Below the pieces are notes generated by a model that had not been told where the DNA came from, did not search any database, and worked only from the letters and a program-made list of their open reading frames with translations. From assembly GCA_025963425.1 (NCBI GenBank), contig JAOPUQ010000001.1, forward strand, positions 1-15,970: a DNA stretch of 15,970 bases, written 5' to 3'. Below, piece by piece: positions 14,937-15,970 of the stretch (position 1 is the first letter of the stretch; every line of letters begins with the position of its first letter). Source of the stretch: Modestobacter sp. GTDB taxonomy: Bacteria > Actinomycetota > Actinomycetes > Mycobacteriales > Geodermatophilaceae. The position numbers were made by a program, and so were the translations under genes.

Positions 14937-15970
14937 TCATCGGACCGGCTCGCCGCTCCCCACCCGGTCCGCGACCGGGGTGGCCGGGACCTCGGGCGCG
15001 CCCGGCCGGATGAGGTCGCGCAGGCCGGCGAGCATCAGGGCCACCATCACCGTCGCCCCGATCAGCGTGCCGATGACGCCGTCGGCCGCCTCGGGGTGCA
15101 CGGTCATCAGCAGCACGCTGGACGCGATGCCGGTGACCGACCCGGCCACGGCCGCACCGGACAGCCAGCGCACCTGGCCGCGGGCCAGCAGCATCGTGGC
15201 CGCGACATGGGTGAGGAGCACCGGGAGGGCGGCGACGGCGACCCAGCGGACGGCGGGCACCGCCACGTCCCACTGCTCGCCGAACGGCAGCGTGGTCATC
15301 GGCCCGGCGGCCAGCACGCCCACCACCGCGGTCACCACCCCGGCCAGCGCGGTCAGCCGCAGGTAGTGCAGCGCGGTCCGGCGGAACGCGGCCGGGTCGG
15401 CGGCCAGCGCGGACAGGCCGGGCAGCAGCCCGAACCCGGCGGTGTGCGCCACGGTCACCCCGGCGTCCAGGAAGCGGGTCGCCACCACGTAGGTGGCCAG
15501 CACGCCGATGCTGCCCATCCCACCGATGACCAGCGTGCCCTGTCGCCAGAGCAGCACGATCGCCGTCCCGGCCACCGCCAGCCACACGCCCTGCTGGAGC
15601 AGGGTGCGGCTGCGCACCTCGGCCCGGCGGCGCGGCCGCTGCAGCACGACGGCGATCGCCAGGACGACGGCCTCCTTGGCGACCACCACGACCAGCAGGT
15701 CGGTCGCGCTGCCGCCGGTGTAGATGACCGCGACGCCGGCCGCGACCAGCGCGACGGCGGAGCCCAGCTGCAGCGCGCCCTCCAGGACGACGCGGCCGAC
15801 CGCGCGCAGCATCTCCGCCCACAGGTTGACCAGCCCGCCCACGATCACGAACGCCACGGTCAGCGCCAGCGCGGCCGGGGGCACGGCCGCCGGGCCCCAC
15901 ACGGTCGTCAGGAGCACGGTGATCGCGCCCGCGGCGAGCACCGAGGCCAGCTGCGGGCCCAGGGCCGCGG
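14937..15970 (-). CDS. MOP/Wzx-type polysaccharide flippase, N terminus missing
   Basis: At least 343 residues visible, open to the right edge with no start required inside the window (the GTG at 15941 is internal: the frame continues upstream as AALGPQLAS). About 9-10 hydrophobic segments with the features of polysaccharide flippases: NLWAEMLRAVGRVVLEGALQ, a long charged loop QRPRRRAEVRSRTLLQQGVW before a helix, GSIGVLATYVVATRFLDAGV, and LLPGLSALAADPAAFRRTA. The family has 12-14 helices and 400-500 aa, so roughly the first 100-150 residues lie outside. It would flip undecaprenyl-linked glycan across the membrane, downstream of the initiating transferase and GT4. Convergent with the FemAB-like gene. 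A long open frame on the same strand in another phase is a shadow. Confidence 0.85.
   Translation of the reverse strand, partial: AALGPQLASVLAAGAITVLLTTVWGPAAVPPAALALTVAFVIVGGLVNLWAEMLRAVGRVVLEGALQLGSAVALVAAGVAVIYTGGSATDLLVVVVAKEAVVLAIAVVLQRPRRRAEVRSRTLLQQGVWLAVAGTAIVLLWRQGTLVIGGMGSIGVLATYVVATRFLDAGVTVAHTAGFGLLPGLSALAADPAAFRRTALHYLRLTALAGVVTAVVGVLAAGPMTTLPFGEQWDVAVPAVRWVAVAALPVLLTHVAATMLLARGQVRWLSGAAVAGSVTGIASSVLLMTVHPEAADGVIGTLIGATVMVALMLAGLRDLIRPGAPEVPATPVADRVGSGEPVR

Noticed and set aside
14845..15900. A 351-codon minus-strand frame over the flippase
   Set aside because: It is out of phase with the membrane protein, which has clear hydrophobic helices; the alternative is Gly/Arg/Ala-rich without structure.

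Overview
The window is very GC-rich (clearly above 70% by eye), with strong G/C preference at third codon positions and many GTG starts. It looks like a high-GC actinobacterium. The style of the proteins would fit Geodermatophilaceae (Blastococcus/Geodermatophilus type), but that is an inference without a search. The content is an accessory cell-surface or exopolysaccharide locus.

Layout. (a) 1-1703, minus strand: a P-loop protein cut by the left edge, coupled by a GTGA overlap to a fused nucleotidyltransferase-like/thymidylate-kinase-like protein. (b) 1851-3164, minus: a Tat-type signal followed by a right-handed beta-helix protein. (c) 3331-4650, plus: UDP-glucose 6-dehydrogenase, with a hairpin behind it. 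(d) 4787-6559: a 73-aa membrane protein (plus), a 49-aa ORF (minus), a TauE/SafE permease (minus) and a 59-aa membrane protein (minus). (e) 6797-7681, plus: a membrane protein whose paralogue lies at 10866-11594. (f) 7872-9626, plus: a polyprenyl-phosphate sugar-1-phosphate transferase that would start glycan assembly, convergent across a strong hairpin with (g) 9694-10725, minus: an APS kinase with an unassigned N-terminal extension. (h) 11620-11763: a relic of an acyltransferase-3 gene. (i) 11815-14929, plus: a tightly coupled trio of LpxL-like acyltransferase, GT4 glycosyltransferase and FemAB/GNAT-like protein. (j) 14937 to the right edge, minus: a MOP/Wzx-type flippase lacking its N terminus.

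How it fits together. Ugd would make UDP-glucuronate. The 7872 transferase would load the first sugar phosphate on undecaprenyl phosphate. The GT4 enzyme would extend the glycan, the LpxL-like and FemAB-like proteins would modify it or its lipid, and the flippase would export it. The beta-helix protein may act on the glycan outside the cell. APS kinase (a PAPS supplier) and a TauE/SafE permease in the same locus raise the possibility of sulfated material, but no sulfotransferase is visible here.

Most notable signals: six genes whose start codon lies 5-7 nt after a -10-like hexamer, the signature of leaderless transcripts; a membrane-protein paralogue pair flanking the transferase and APS kinase; a recurring one-TM module in three proteins; an LpxL-like protein without the usual acidic partner of its catalytic His; a degraded O-acyltransferase; and a 49-aa ORF with its own promoter whose stop codon lies inside a hairpin. 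No rRNA, tRNA, CRISPR array, IS element or phage gene was seen, and no gene-free stretch exceeds 300 bases.
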